A DNA stretch of 64,000 bases, from contig NZ_JAHBYN010000001.1 in NCBI RefSeq assembly GCF_019635935.1, forward strand, positions 1,671,501 to 1,735,500, in the 5' to 3' direction. The notes under the pieces were generated by a model. The model searched no databases, had not been told where the DNA came from, and was given only the letters and a program-made list of their open reading frames with translations. Below are positions 23,886-33,075 of this stretch, in pieces. The translations under genes and the position numbers were made by a program. Position 1 is the stretch's first letter, and every line of letters begins with the position of its first letter. Origin of the DNA: Parvibaculum sp. Lineage in GTDB: Bacteria > Pseudomonadota > Alphaproteobacteria > Parvibaculales > Parvibaculaceae.

Positions 23886-25154
23886 ATGCATCATTTCGAC
23901 TACCGCAACGGCATCATGCATGCCGAGGACGTTGCGATCCCCGACATCGCGGCGGCGGTCGGCACGCCCTTCTATTGCTATTCGAGCGCGACCCTCGAAC
24001 GCCACTACCGCGTCTTTGCCGCCGCCTTCAAGGGTCAGCCGGCGCGCGTCTGTTATTCGGTCAAGGCCAATTCCAATCTCGCCGTGATCGCGACGCTGGC
24101 CCGGCAGGGCGCGGGCGCCGACGTGGTGTCGGAGGGCGAGCTGCGCCGCGCGCTGGCTGCCGGCGTGACACCGGACAAGATCGTCTTCTCGGGCGTCGGC
24201 AAGACCGAAGGCGAAATGGCGTTTGCGCTCGAGGCGGGCATCGACCGCTTCAATGTCGAATCCGAACCCGAGCTGGAGATGCTGGCGTCGCTGGCGCAAG
24301 CGCGCGGCCTGGTCGCGCGCGTCGCGCTGCGCGTCAATCCCGATATCGACGCGAAGACGCATGAGAAGATCGCGACCGGCAAGGCCGAAAACAAGTTCGG
24401 CATTTCCTGGAAGCGCGCGCCCGCCGTCTATGCACGCGCCCGCGCGCTGAAGGGCATCGACGCCAGCGGCATCGACGTTCATATCGGCAGCCAGTTGACG
24501 ACGCTCGAACCCTTCGCCGCCGCCTTCGAACGCGTGGCCGGCATGGTGGAAGCGCTGAGGGCCGAAGGTCACGATATACGTCACATCGACCTTGGCGGGG
24601 GCCTGGGCGTTCCCTATCGCGGCGACAATGACGTGCCGCCGCATCCGGATGAATACGCGGCGATGGTGAAGCACACTGTCGGACATCTCGGCTGCGAGTT
24701 GACCTTCGAGCCGGGCCGCCTGATCGCCGGCAATGCCGGCATTCTGGTGACGCGCGTGATCTATGAAAAGCTCGGCGACGACCGCGCCTTCCTTATTCTC
24801 GACGCGGCGATGAACGATCTGATCCGGCCGACGCTTTACGACGCCTTTCACGATATTCGCCCGGTGGCCGAGCCTGCCGACGGCGCGGAACGCATCGTCT
24901 ACGATGTCGTCGGTCCGGTATGCGAAACCGGCGATTTCTTCGCCAAGGGCCGCGATCTTCCGCGCCTGAAGGCGGGCGACCTCGTCGCCATCATGTCGGC
25001 CGGCGCCTATGGCGCGGTGCAGGCCTCGACCTACAACACGCGGCCGCTGATCCCCGAAGTGATGGTGCGTGGCGGCGACTTCGCCGAGGTCCGCGCACGC
25101 CCCAGTTATGACGCAATCCTGAAACAGGATATGATCCCGGCCTGGCTGGACTGA
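23886..25154 (+). CDS. lysA: Diaminopimelate decarboxylase
   Basis: 422 residues. PLP-dependent decarboxylation of meso-diaminopimelate to lysine. The PLP lysine is K60 in CYSVKANSNLAV. Further motifs are DVVSEGELRRAL, GIDVHIGSQLT, DLGGGLGVPY, EPGRLIAGNAG, GPVCETGDFFAKGR and AGAYGAVQASTYN. The start at 23886 (MHHFDYRNG) matches the family N-terminus and begins 10 bases after lptM. An in-frame upstream start would overlap lptM. Confidence 0.97.
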   Translation: MHHFDYRNGIMHAEDVAIPDIAAAVGTPFYCYSSATLERHYRVFAAAFKGQPARVCYSVKANSNLAVIATLARQGAGADVVSEGELRRALAAGVTPDKIVFSGVGKTEGEMAFALEAGIDRFNVESEPELEMLASLAQARGLVARVALRVNPDIDAKTHEKIATGKAENKFGISWKRAPAVYARARALKGIDASGIDVHIGSQLTTLEPFAAAFERVAGMVEALRAEGHDIRHIDLGGGLGVPYRGDNDVPPHPDEYAAMVKHTVGHLGCELTFEPGRLIAGNAGILVTRVIYEKLGDDRAFLILDAAMNDLIRPTLYDAFHDIRPVAEPADGAERIVYDVVGPVCETGDFFAKGRDLPRLKAGDLVAIMSAGAYGAVQASTYNTRPLIPEVMVRGGDFAEVRARPSYDAILKQDMIPAWLD

Positions 25155-25190
25155 CCGCGCCGCCGGCCGACGACAAGAGGGCGGAGAGCT

Positions 25191-27737
25191 TTGACCGGCC
25201 CCGGACAAGACGAACGGAACCCCGAGGAAACGCAAGCCACGCGGCTGCCCCCGCGCATCGAACGGCGTGTGCGGATCGCGCGCGCGCTGTTGACATGGCA
25301 GGCTTTCTGGCCGGCGCTCTGGCCGGCGGGCGCCGTCGCCGGGTTGTTTCTGGTGCTGGCCCTGTTCGGCGTTTTCGGTTATCTGCCGCTGCCGCTGCAT
25401 TGGGCGGCGCTTGCGGGCTTCGGCACGCTGATCGTCTGGGCGCTGTGGCGCGGCTTTCGCGGCTTCAAATGGCCGACGCGCGCCGACGCCTTTCGTCATC
25501 TCGAAAGATCTTCCGGCCTGACCCATTCGCCGCTTGCGGCTTATGAGGATGTTGCCGCCGAAGCAACCGGCGACCCGGCGCTGTGGTCCGCACACCGCAA
25601 ATGGGTGAGCGAAAGGCTGCGCCGGCTTCGCCTCAGCCTGCCGCAGCCAAACCTCGCCGCGCATGACCCGCGCGCGCTGCGGGCCGGCGTGTTGCTGCTG
25701 CTCGTGGTCGCGGTCGCGGGCACCGGCCCCGGCCGCACCGACCGCATCGCCGCCGCATTGCTGCCGGGCGCCGGCGCCGGCGCGCAGGCCACCATCGAAG
25801 CCTGGATCACGCCGCCTTCCTATACCGGCAAGCCGCCGCTCTATCTCGACCGCCGCGGCGACGAGGCACCGGCCGCGCAGACCGCGATCGTGGCGCCGCA
25901 GGGAAGTGTCCTGGCGCTGCGCGTTCACGGGCTGCGCAACGCGCCGGTTCTCGAAAGCCACGGCGGCGAAACGCGCGAACGCCCGCAGGCGTTGAAAACC
26001 GTCAGCGACGGAAATCACTCCATCGACGCGGAACTGGCCGAAACGACCGATCTCGCGCTGACCGAAGGCGGCCGCTTGATTCGCGGCTGGCGCATCGAGG
26101 TGACGCCCGACGAAGCGCCGACGATCGAACTGCGCGAGCCGCTGGCGCAATCGGCATCCGGCGCCCTGCGCTTTGCCTACAAGGCGTCGGACGATTACGG
26201 CGTTGCCGTCGCGGAAGCACATATCGAACTCGATCGCAGCACCGGTCCCGAGATGGAAGAAGCGCGGCCCGCCGCCGAACCGCGCGTGACCGCGCCGCAT
26301 GTGCAGCTGACGCTGCCGACGCTGCGGCCGCGCGAAGCCGAGAGCGAAACCTATGCCGATCTGACGCCGCACCCCTGGGCCGGGCTTCCGGTAACGATCA
26401 CGCTGGTGGCGCGCGACGACGCAAACCAGGAAGGAAGGAGCGAGCCTGTCGAGACGATATTGCCGGCGCGCGAATTCACCGATCCGTTGGCGCGCGCCAT
26501 CGTCGAGCAGCGCCGCCGCCTCGCGCTCGACCCGCGTTCGGGCGCCAGCGTCGCGCGCTTCATCGACAATTTCACGCAGGACGCCGACCGCTATATCGAC
26601 GACAAGGTCGTTTATCTGTCGCTGCGCGCCGCCTATTGGCGGTTGACCGAAGCGCGGCGCGACGCCGACCTGACCGGCATTTTCGATCTTCTGTGGTCGG
26701 TGGCGCTGCATATCGAGGATGGCGACCTGTCGCTGGCCGAACGCGATCTGCGCAATGCCCAGAAGGCGTTGGCCGATGCATTGAGCCAGGGCGCCGGCGA
26801 AAACGAAATCGCGCGGCTGATGTCGGAACTGAAAGACGCCTTCAACCGCTACATGGATGCGCTGACGGCAAGCCAGGGGCAGATGCCCGACATGTCGCAG
26901 ATGAGCGACGCGATGTCGGACGCACAGATGGTCGAGCGCCAGCAGCTCGAAGACATGCTGAATGCGATCGGCGAACTTGCCCAGAGCGGCGCGCGCGACC
27001 AGGCGCAGGCGATGCTGCAGCAGCTCCAGGCGATTCTCGAAAACCTGCAACTGCCCGGACAGGCCGGCCCGATGGCGCCCGGCGAACAGGCAATGGCGCA
27101 GGCGATCGACCGGATGGGCGAAATGATCGCGAAGCAGCGCGAGCTGATGGACCGGACGTTCGGCGAAAGCGAACGCAGCGACGGCCAGGACGGCATGACG
27201 GGGCAAGGCCCCGGCGCCAGCGCACCGGGCCAGACGCCGCATGACGGCGCCGCCGGATCGACGCCGTCGCTCGACGCACTGGCCGAAGCGCAACGCGCAT
27301 TACGCGACGAACTCGGCGAGATCCTCCGGGGTCTCGACGAGGGCGGCGCCGAGGTGCCGGGTGCACTCGGTCATGCCGAAAGATCGATGCGCGACGCCGA
27401 GGAAAGACTGGGCGACGGACGTCCCGACCGCGCCGCCGGTTCGCAAGGCCAGGCCATCGACGAAATGCGCGCCGGCGCGCAGGCGCTCGCCGACAAGCTG
27501 ATGCAGGGCATGGCAGGACGCCAGGAGGGACAAGGACGCGGTCAGGCACGCACCGACCCGTTCGGCCGGCCGATGCGGCAATCGGGCCCGGACATGGGCG
27601 CCGACGTCGCCGTGCCGGACAAGATCGACATGCAGCGCGCGCGGGAAATTCTCGAAGAGTTGCGCCGTCGCGCCGCCGATCTCGGACGGCCGCGGATCGA
27701 ACTCGACTATCTCGATCGCCTGCTGCAGCGTTTCTAG
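25191..27737 (+). CDS. TIGR02302/DUF4175 family membrane protein
   Basis: 848 residues with a TTG start behind GCGGAGAG. Hydrophobic segments lie near residues 35-85 and about 160. A large predicted periplasmic region with Ig-like strands follows (IEAWITPPSYTGKPPLYLDR, IELREPLAQSASGALRFAYKASDDYGVA). The C-terminal third is helical and very rich in Gln, Met and Gly (DMSQMSDAMSDAQMVERQQLEDML, then a Gly-Gln linker). This layout matches the alphaproteobacterial TIGR02302 family, whose function is not known. It lies after lysA, and a long palindrome follows its stop. Confidence 0.85.
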   Translation: MTGPGQDERNPEETQATRLPPRIERRVRIARALLTWQAFWPALWPAGAVAGLFLVLALFGVFGYLPLPLHWAALAGFGTLIVWALWRGFRGFKWPTRADAFRHLERSSGLTHSPLAAYEDVAAEATGDPALWSAHRKWVSERLRRLRLSLPQPNLAAHDPRALRAGVLLLLVVAVAGTGPGRTDRIAAALLPGAGAGAQATIEAWITPPSYTGKPPLYLDRRGDEAPAAQTAIVAPQGSVLALRVHGLRNAPVLESHGGETRERPQALKTVSDGNHSIDAELAETTDLALTEGGRLIRGWRIEVTPDEAPTIELREPLAQSASGALRFAYKASDDYGVAVAEAHIELDRSTGPEMEEARPAAEPRVTAPHVQLTLPTLRPREAESETYADLTPHPWAGLPVTITLVARDDANQEGRSEPVETILPAREFTDPLARAIVEQRRRLALDPRSGASVARFIDNFTQDADRYIDDKVVYLSLRAAYWRLTEARRDADLTGIFDLLWSVALHIEDGDLSLAERDLRNAQKALADALSQGAGENEIARLMSELKDAFNRYMDALTASQGQMPDMSQMSDAMSDAQMVERQQLEDMLNAIGELAQSGARDQAQAMLQQLQAILENLQLPGQAGPMAPGEQAMAQAIDRMGEMIAKQRELMDRTFGESERSDGQDGMTGQGPGASAPGQTPHDGAAGSTPSLDALAEAQRALRDELGEILRGLDEGGAEVPGALGHAERSMRDAEERLGDGRPDRAAGSQGQAIDEMRAGAQALADKLMQGMAGRQEGQGRGQARTDPFGRPMRQSGPDMGADVAVPDKIDMQRAREILEELRRRAADLGRPRIELDYLDRLLQRF

Positions 27738-27838
27738 AGTCTTTCAGTGTTTCGTGGAAACACCGAAAGACTCCAGGTTGTTGTTTGGTCGCACTTCTTT
27801 TCGGAAAACCGGATTCCACTTTTCCGAGAAGCGCTCTA
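27737..27838. repeat. Hyphomicrobiales-type intergenic palindromic repeat
   Basis: The first part is a near-perfect 17-bp stem, GAGTCTTTC-a-GTGTTTC / GAAACAC-c-GAAAGACTC, with a 3-base loop (27737-27773). The second is TCGGAAAA/TTTTCCGA with an 11-base loop (27801-27827), ending GCGCTCTAG. The segment CGGAAAACCGGATTCCACTT resembles an interspersed repeat I recall from many Hyphomicrobiales genomes. It fills the whole gap between two convergent genes and overlaps the stop codon of the response-regulator gene. Confidence 0.75.
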
Positions 27839-28216
27839 GCGGCCACCGTCGAGCACCGAGGCGACGCGCATCACCAGCTCATCGAGCGTGAACGGCTTCA
27901 GCAGAATGTCGTGGATGATCGCTTCGAGACCATGTGCGCGCTCGCGCTGGTCAGAATAGCCGGTCATCAGCATGATGCGCAGCGCCGGTGCGTCGCGCGC
28001 GGTGGCAAGCGCCAGCGACACGCCGTCCATGACGGGCATCAGAATATCGGTCAGCAAGAGATCGTGAGGCCGTCCGGCGCCGCGCGCCTGCGACAACGCT
28101 TCGAGCGCGGCGCTGCCGTCGCCCGCGATATCGACATCGTGACCGGCGCCCTTGAGCGCGCGCATCACGAAAGTTCTGACATCGGGTTCGTCTTCGACGA
28201 CAAGAATGCGGGCCAT
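27836..28216 (-). CDS. cpdR: Single-domain response regulator, CpdR-like
   Basis: A 126-residue receiver domain with no output domain. The acidic pocket is E8/D9, the phospho-acceptor D57 is in LLLTDILMPVMDG, T85 is in IMLMTGYSD and K107 is in ILLKPFTLDEL. Length, sequence and position next to hpt match CpdR, which in Caulobacter controls ClpXP-dependent proteolysis through the cell cycle. It ends in VLDGGR, without the C-terminal Ala-Ala known from Caulobacter CpdR, so its own degradation may differ. The hpt gene ends two bases upstream. Confidence 0.78.
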   Translation of the reverse strand: MARILVVEDEPDVRTFVMRALKGAGHDVDIAGDGSAALEALSQARGAGRPHDLLLTDILMPVMDGVSLALATARDAPALRIMLMTGYSDQRERAHGLEAIIHDILLKPFTLDELVMRVASVLDGGR

Positions 28217-28218
28217 CC

Positions 28219-28764
28219 TCAGCGCTCCACAAAGCCGACAAACGGCAACTGGCGATACGCGTGAGCCATGTCCATGCCGTAGCCGACGACGAAACGATCG
28301 GGACAATCGAAGCCGACGAAATCGGCGGTGAAGTCGACGGCAAGCTTGCCGGGCTTGCGCAGCAGCACGCAGCTCCTGACCGAGCGGGCGCCCCGCGCCG
28401 CCATCAGGTCGGTGGCAAAGGCAAGCGTGCGTCCCGATTCCAGAATGTCGTCAACGATCAGCACATCGCGTCCCGCGATCTCAGCCTCGGTGTCGCGCAC
28501 GATCCGAACCTCGCCGAGCGACAACGTGCCCGCGCCATAGCTCGACAGGCCGATGAAATCCATGTCGGGTTCGGCGCCCGCGTCATGCAGCGCCCGCAGG
28601 AGATCGGCGGCAAAAATGAAACTGCCCTTGAGGATCGGAACGACGAGAGGTTCGCGGCCCATCGCGGCGGCGATCTCGCCCGCCAGCGCATGAACGCGCT
28701 TGCCGATTTCTTCCGCCGGGTAAAGAACGGAGATACGGGCGCCCGGCGGCGCGATGCGGCTCAA
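28219..28764 (-). CDS. hpt: Hypoxanthine phosphoribosyltransferase
   Basis: 181 residues. Purine salvage: hypoxanthine or guanine plus PRPP gives IMP or GMP. The PRPP loop is VLIVDDILESGRTLAF. Other motifs are PLVVPILKGSFIFAADLLRAL, DFIGLSSYGAGTLSLGEVRI, KPGKLAVDFTADFVGFDCPDRFVVGYGMD and FVGF near the end. No ATG fits well. A TTG at 28764, five bases after the zinc-ribbon gene stop and preceded by GGCGGAA, gives the family's usual length. An ATG at 28793 would overlap the upstream gene. Confidence 0.93.
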   Translation of the reverse strand: MSRIAPPGARISVLYPAEEIGKRVHALAGEIAAAMGREPLVVPILKGSFIFAADLLRALHDAGAEPDMDFIGLSSYGAGTLSLGEVRIVRDTEAEIAGRDVLIVDDILESGRTLAFATDLMAARGARSVRSCVLLRKPGKLAVDFTADFVGFDCPDRFVVGYGMDMAHAYRQLPFVGFVER

Positions 28765-28768
28765 GGTG

Positions 28769-29656
28769 CTATTCCGCCGCAGGCGCGCCGCCATTGGGCG
28801 CAGCATCGTCCTGTTCGCGGACGAAACGAACCTCGATGTCGCGCGCCTCGACGGGCGGGCTCGAGAGACGGGTGATGAAATTCGTCGCTTCGTCCGGTGG
28901 CAGCTCGTTTTGGCCGAGCGCCAGCGTCCAATGATAAAGTTCGCGTTGCGCGCCATCGCGCAGACCGACGCGCAAGCGTGGCAGCGCCACCGTCTTGCCG
29001 CTGACATTGACGATTTCGCCGGAGACGGCCAGCACCGGGAGCCCCTCCTCTTCCTGCCGCTCATAAGCGACATTGCGGAATTCGAGGCCGCGCAAATTGA
29101 CCGGCGCACCGACGGCCGCATAGACCTTTGTGGTGGCGGGCCAGAACGAGGCGATGTCGGCGCGCCATTGATAGCCGCCCGCAAGCGTGGCGCCCGCGAA
29201 CAGCACCAGCACGACCCAGCCGGCGGCATTGAGCACCTTGCCGCGCCGCATGGAGGCCGCGCGCCGGACCTGGGCGCGGAACCGGTTGCCGATATCGGCC
29301 GTGGCGCTGACGGGCGCAACCGCGGGCGCATCGCCAAAAACCACATCGTCGTCGCTGTCGGGCGCGGGCGGCTCGCCCGCCGCCTTGCCCGACACGGGGG
29401 CGTCTGCGACAGGCGCGGCCTTCTCGCCGAAAATCTTCTTGCGCGACGCAGCCGCCGCAAAGACCGGCGCGGGCTCAGCGGCCGGAACGGGCTCGACCGC
29501 GGCGGGCGGGCTATCATCGAGATCGGCGGGCGGCGCCTGATGCCAGCTCTGGCCGCATTTGGCGCAACGCACTTTCCGTCCCGACGGTGCGAAGGACGAA
29601 GCCTCCACCGGGTATCGCGTCGAGCAGGACGGGCAGGTAATGATCATCCGGGACAT
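28769..29656 (-). CDS. MJ0042-type zinc-ribbon membrane protein (DUF3426-like)
   Basis: About 295 residues. The N-terminal zinc ribbon has two CxxC pairs, CPSCSTRYP and VRCAKCGQSW. Next comes a long Ala/Pro-rich acidic linker, one membrane helix (VLNAAGWVVLVLFAGATLAGGYQW) and a C-terminal beta domain (VNLRGLEFRNVAYERQEEEGLPVLAVSGEIVNVSG) like DUF3426. This family sits next to hpt and ftsEX in many alphaproteobacteria; its function is unknown. The start could be 29656 (MSRMIITC) or 29647; neither has a strong ribosome-binding site. Confidence 0.82.
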   Translation of the reverse strand: MSRMIITCPSCSTRYPVEASSFAPSGRKVRCAKCGQSWHQAPPADLDDSPPAAVEPVPAAEPAPVFAAAASRKKIFGEKAAPVADAPVSGKAAGEPPAPDSDDDVVFGDAPAVAPVSATADIGNRFRAQVRRAASMRRGKVLNAAGWVVLVLFAGATLAGGYQWRADIASFWPATTKVYAAVGAPVNLRGLEFRNVAYERQEEEGLPVLAVSGEIVNVSGKTVALPRLRVGLRDGAQRELYHWTLALGQNELPPDEATNFITRLSSPPVEARDIEVRFVREQDDAAPNGGAPAAE

Positions 29657-29862
29657 TCGATTTGGCATTGAAGAAAACAGGCCGCGATCGGAGCGTAGCG
29701 CGCCCGGCCACGATCCGCATTTCCACAAGCCTATTGAAAGCCGCACCATGGTTAAAGGCGCGTTAAGAAGATGCGGTCAAAAGCTCGAAAGGCGAGGCAG
29801 GACGCCGTTTTTCGCGTCGCCGGTCTGCTTGGGCGCCGCGGTTCCATGATACCGTCGCTGCC

Positions 29863-30522
29863 ATGATTCGCTTCGAAAATGTGGGCATGCGCTACGGCAT
29901 GGGGCCGGAAGTGTTGCGCGACGTGAGTTTTCACCTCGCGCCGGCCTCCTTCCATTTCCTGACCGGGCCGTCGGGCGCCGGCAAGACCTCGCTGCTGAAG
30001 CTGATGTTTCTGGCGACGCGGCCCTCGCGCGGCCTGATCACGATGTTCGGCAAGGACATTGCGACGCTGCCACGCGCCGAGCTGCCGCCGCTGCGCCGCC
30101 GCATCGGCGTCGTCTTTCAGGAATTCCGGCTGCTCGATCACCTGACGACCTATGAGAACGTGGCGCTGCCGCTGAAAATCCAGGGCCGGGGCGAGGAAAG
30201 CTACAGGGCCGATGTCGAGGAACTCCTCGCATGGGTCGGACTCGGCGACCGCATGAGCGCCCGGCCGCCGACGCTTTCGGGCGGCGAGAAGCAGCGCGCC
30301 GCCATCGCGCGGGCCGTCGTCGCGCAACCCGACCTGTTGCTGGCCGACGAACCGACCGGCAATGTCGACCCCGAAATGGGTCAGCGCCTGTTGCGCCTCT
30401 TCGTCGAACTCAACCGCCTCGGCACGTCGGTATTGATCGCAACCCATGATCGCGCGCTGGTCGAAACGGCGGGCGCGCCGGAACTGGTGCTGCACAAGGG
30501 AGGGCTGACGATCCGTGGCTGA
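29863..30522 (+). CDS. ftsE: Cell division ATP-binding protein FtsE
   Basis: A 219-residue ABC ATPase. Walker A is GPSGAGKTS, the Q-loop region is [18 protein letters not shown], the signature is [15 protein letters not shown], Walker B is [12 protein letters not shown], and the switch His is in ATHD. With FtsX it controls septal peptidoglycan hydrolases at the divisome. The ftsX start overlaps its end by eight bases. It is divergent from the zinc-ribbon gene. Confidence 0.96.
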   Translation: MIRFENVGMRYGMGPEVLRDVSFHLAPASFHFLTGPSGAGKTSLLKLMFLATRPSRGLITMFGKDIATLPRAELPPLRRRIGVVFQEFRLLDHLTTYENVALPLKIQGRGEESYRADVEELLAWVGLGDRMSARPPTLSGGEKQRAAIARAVVAQPDLLLADEPTGNVDPEMGQRLLRLFVELNRLGTSVLIATHDRALVETAGAPELVLHKGGLTIRG

Positions 30523-31474
30523 TACCCCCCGCCGCCCAGACCCGGCGCCGACCTTTCACAGCGAGCCGCGTGGTTTCGGCGCCGCCCTTGCCGGCCTGCT
30601 GGTCGAGACCCGAAGCGTGATGCCGGCCGCCGGCGCGACCGGGCTTTCGCTGGTGCTGGTCATCGCGGCCATGTGCTTCCTCGCCAGCCTCGCGCTCGGC
30701 GCCGCGCTCTCGGTCGAACGTGTGGCCAGCGACTGGACGAGCGATCTCGCCGGCGCGCTCACCGTGCAGATCAAGCCCTCGCCCGACACGCCGCCGGAGG
30801 AACAGATCGACGCCGTGATGGCCGTGCTCGACGGAACGCCGGGCGTTCTTTCGGCAACCGCGCTTTCCCGCGCCGACACCGAGGCAATGCTCGAACCCTG
30901 GCTCGGCGCAGGCAATGTGACCGGCGACCTGCCGCTGCCGCGCCTCGTCGACATTCGCATCGATGCCGCGGCACCGCCCGATCTCGCCGCGCTCGCCGAC
31001 GTCATCGCCGCCGCCGCGCCGGGCGCAACGCTCGACACACACCGGCAATGGCGCACCGAGCTGCGCCGCGCGGCGCGGGCCGCCATTTTTCTCGCTTACG
31101 GCATTCTCGCCGCCGTCGCCGCGACCACAATCGCCATCGTGACGTTTGCGACGCGCGCCGGGCTGTCGGCGAACCGCGAGGTCGTGGAAGTCCTGCACCT
31201 GATCGGCGCGCGCGACAGATTTATCGCCGCAGAAGTGCAGCGGCACTTCCTGCATCTCGGCTTTCGCGGCGGGTTGATCGGGCTGGCGCTTTCGGTCGCG
31301 ACTTTCCTGGTCCTCAACCTGACGGGCAGCGGCGACGGGTTGTTCATGGTCCCGATATCGGGGCTTCAGCCCGAGCACTATCCGGTGCTGGCCGCCGTTC
31401 CTTTCGCAGCTGCGGCCGTTGCCGTCGCGACGGCGCGGATAACGGTCATGCGCAGCCTCGAACGGATGCTCTGA
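30515..31474 (+). CDS. ftsX: Cell division protein FtsX (permease-like)
   Basis: A 319-residue inner-membrane partner of FtsE. One helix lies near residues 45-65 (LSLVLVIAAMCFLASLALGAAL). A periplasmic domain contains TVQIKPSPDTPPEEQIDAVMAVLDGTPGV, and three C-terminal helices follow (AAIFLAYGILAAVAATTIAIVTF; GGLIGLALSVATFLVLNL; VLAAVPFAAAAVAVATARI). NREVVEVLHLIGARDRFIAAEVQRHFLHLGF is the typical FtsX cytosolic loop. GTG start at 30515 within the end of ftsE. Confidence 0.95.
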   Translation: MADTPRRPDPAPTFHSEPRGFGAALAGLLVETRSVMPAAGATGLSLVLVIAAMCFLASLALGAALSVERVASDWTSDLAGALTVQIKPSPDTPPEEQIDAVMAVLDGTPGVLSATALSRADTEAMLEPWLGAGNVTGDLPLPRLVDIRIDAAAPPDLAALADVIAAAAPGATLDTHRQWRTELRRAARAAIFLAYGILAAVAATTIAIVTFATRAGLSANREVVEVLHLIGARDRFIAAEVQRHFLHLGFRGGLIGLALSVATFLVLNLTGSGDGLFMVPISGLQPEHYPVLAAVPFAAAAVAVATARITVMRSLERML

Positions 31475-31618
31475 ACGGACATTTGAGGGCGCTCCCGTGT
31501 TCGCCTTGCCATACCTTGGCCCCAAGCGGGTATGCTAGGCTGCCATTTTCGACATGGCGCCGGCGGCAACGGCCGGCACGCAAAACCAGACAGCGCAACC
31601 GATGAGACGGGTACGGGC

Positions 31619-32242
31619 ATGAAGGCCGGCGACGCGCCACGAGATGACAGGAACCGGGGCATTGTCCGCATCGGGGCGGGTCTTGCGGCGCTGCTCGCGG
31701 TTGCCTATGCGGGCGGCTTCTTTCTCTTCACCGCCGAACTCGATCGTACACCGCCCGCCGATGTGCCCGTGGCGGACGGCATTGTCGCGCTGACCGGAGG
31801 ACCCGACCGCATTACCGTCGCCTACCGGTTGCTCGACGAGGGCAAGGGCATGCGGCTGCTGATCACCGGTGTGCATCCCGACGTGACGCCCATATCGCTG
31901 AAGAACATCGTACCGGGCGACGCTGAAAAATTCGACTGCTGCGTCGATCTCGGGCGCATGGCCGAGAACACCATCGGCAACGCCGCCGAGACCGCCGACT
32001 GGGTCCGGCGAAACGATTACCGCTCGGTGATCCTCGTCACCAGCACCTACCACCTGCCCCGCGCGCGGCTGGAACTGCGCCGCGCCATGCCGGCGGTCGA
32101 AATCGTCGCTTATCCGGTTTTCCAGGACACGTTGCATCTCGACGGCTGGTGGGCCTATCCGGGCACCACACGGCTGCTGGTCTCCGAATACACCAAGTTT
32201 CTGCTCGCGCTGGCCTATCGCCAGTCTTCCATGCCGTCCTGA
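31619..32242 (+). CDS. YdcF/ElyC-like DUF218 membrane protein
   Basis: 207 residues with an N-terminal membrane helix (IVRIGAGLAALLAVAYAGGFFLF) and a DUF218 fold: DGIVALTGGPDRITVAYRLLDEGKGMRLLITG, then ENTIGNAAETADWVRRN and ILVTSTYHLPRARLELRRAMP. DUF218 proteins such as ElyC affect envelope polymer or lipid-carrier metabolism. The position between ftsX and an acyltransferase is conserved in relatives. The start at 31619 places the membrane helix near the N-terminus; the ribosome-binding site is weak. Confidence 0.85.
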   Translation: MKAGDAPRDDRNRGIVRIGAGLAALLAVAYAGGFFLFTAELDRTPPADVPVADGIVALTGGPDRITVAYRLLDEGKGMRLLITGVHPDVTPISLKNIVPGDAEKFDCCVDLGRMAENTIGNAAETADWVRRNDYRSVILVTSTYHLPRARLELRRAMPAVEIVAYPVFQDTLHLDGWWAYPGTTRLLVSEYTKFLLALAYRQSSMPS

Positions 32243-32270
32243 ACGGCCTTCCGCATAGAGGATCCCGACC

Positions 32271-33020
32271 TTGCTCTGGCTCCGGTCTGCCGCCTTCAAT
32301 CTTACCTTCTACGCGATGTCGGTTGTCGCCGTGATCGCCGCCACGCCCGCCCTCTTCTTGCCGCGCCGTTTCACCCATGGCGCGATCCGCTGGTGGTCGC
32401 ACACGACGCTTTGGCTGCTGCGCGTCCTCGCCGGCACGAACTACGAGGTGCGGGGCAAACTGCCGGAGGGCGCGGTGCTGGTCGCCTCCAAGCATCAGTC
32501 GATGTGGGACACCATCGCCATGACGGCGATCCTCGACCGCCCCGCAATGGTGCTGAAGCGCGAACTCCTGTGGATTCCCTTTTACGGCTGGTACGCTCAG
32601 AAGGCACGCATGATCGCCATCGACCGCGGGGCCGCATCGCAAGCGATCCGCCGCCTGATCGCGCAGGGCAAGGCGGCACTCGCCGAAAAGCGCCCGATCG
32701 TGATTTTCCCCGAAGGCACACGCAGCGCGCCGGGCAGCAAGCTCGACTACAAGCCGGGCGTCGCCGCGCTCTACCGGCAGCTCGACATTGACTGCGTGCC
32801 GGCCGCTGTCAATTCCGGCCTCTTCTGGGGCCGGCGCGGCTTCCTGCGCCACCCCGGCACCATCATTGTCGAGTTTCTGGAGCCGATCCCGGCCGGCCTC
32901 GACCGCAAGAGCTTCATGGAGACGCTGGAGACCCGCGTCGAAGCGGCGGCGGCACGTCTTCTCGCTGAATCCGGACGCGCCGGAGCCCTTGTGGAAAAAC
33001 ATCCCGTCACTACAGGCTGA
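32271..33020 (+). CDS. plsC: 1-Acyl-sn-glycerol-3-phosphate acyltransferase
   Basis: 249 residues, TTG start behind AGAGGAT. It makes phosphatidic acid from lysophosphatidic acid at the inner membrane. The HxxxxD catalytic motif is H75-QSMW-D80, followed by KRELLWIPFYGWY, MIAIDRG and FPEGTRSAPGSKLDYKPG, the acyl-acceptor site. An N-terminal hydrophobic segment is present. It is probably cotranscribed with the YdcF-like gene 28 bases upstream. Confidence 0.93.
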   Translation: MLWLRSAAFNLTFYAMSVVAVIAATPALFLPRRFTHGAIRWWSHTTLWLLRVLAGTNYEVRGKLPEGAVLVASKHQSMWDTIAMTAILDRPAMVLKRELLWIPFYGWYAQKARMIAIDRGAASQAIRRLIAQGKAALAEKRPIVIFPEGTRSAPGSKLDYKPGVAALYRQLDIDCVPAAVNSGLFWGRRGFLRHPGTIIVEFLEPIPAGLDRKSFMETLETRVEAAAARLLAESGRAGALVEKHPVTTG

Positions 33021-33075
33021 AACCGGGGAAAACGCCGATTTATTATGTTTTTCAATATCCTGGTTTAGGCTGACT

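Noticed and set aside
23706-27293. A 1195-codon open frame on the minus strand
   Set aside because: It runs opposite lysA and the TIGR02302 gene. Its translation is Arg/Gly/Ala-rich without domain motifs, as expected for the antisense of GC-rich genes.
28219-29517. One long protein fusing an N-terminal extension to Hpt
   Set aside because: The upstream 250 codons are the shadow of the zinc-ribbon gene in another frame. Hpt homology begins only near 28760.
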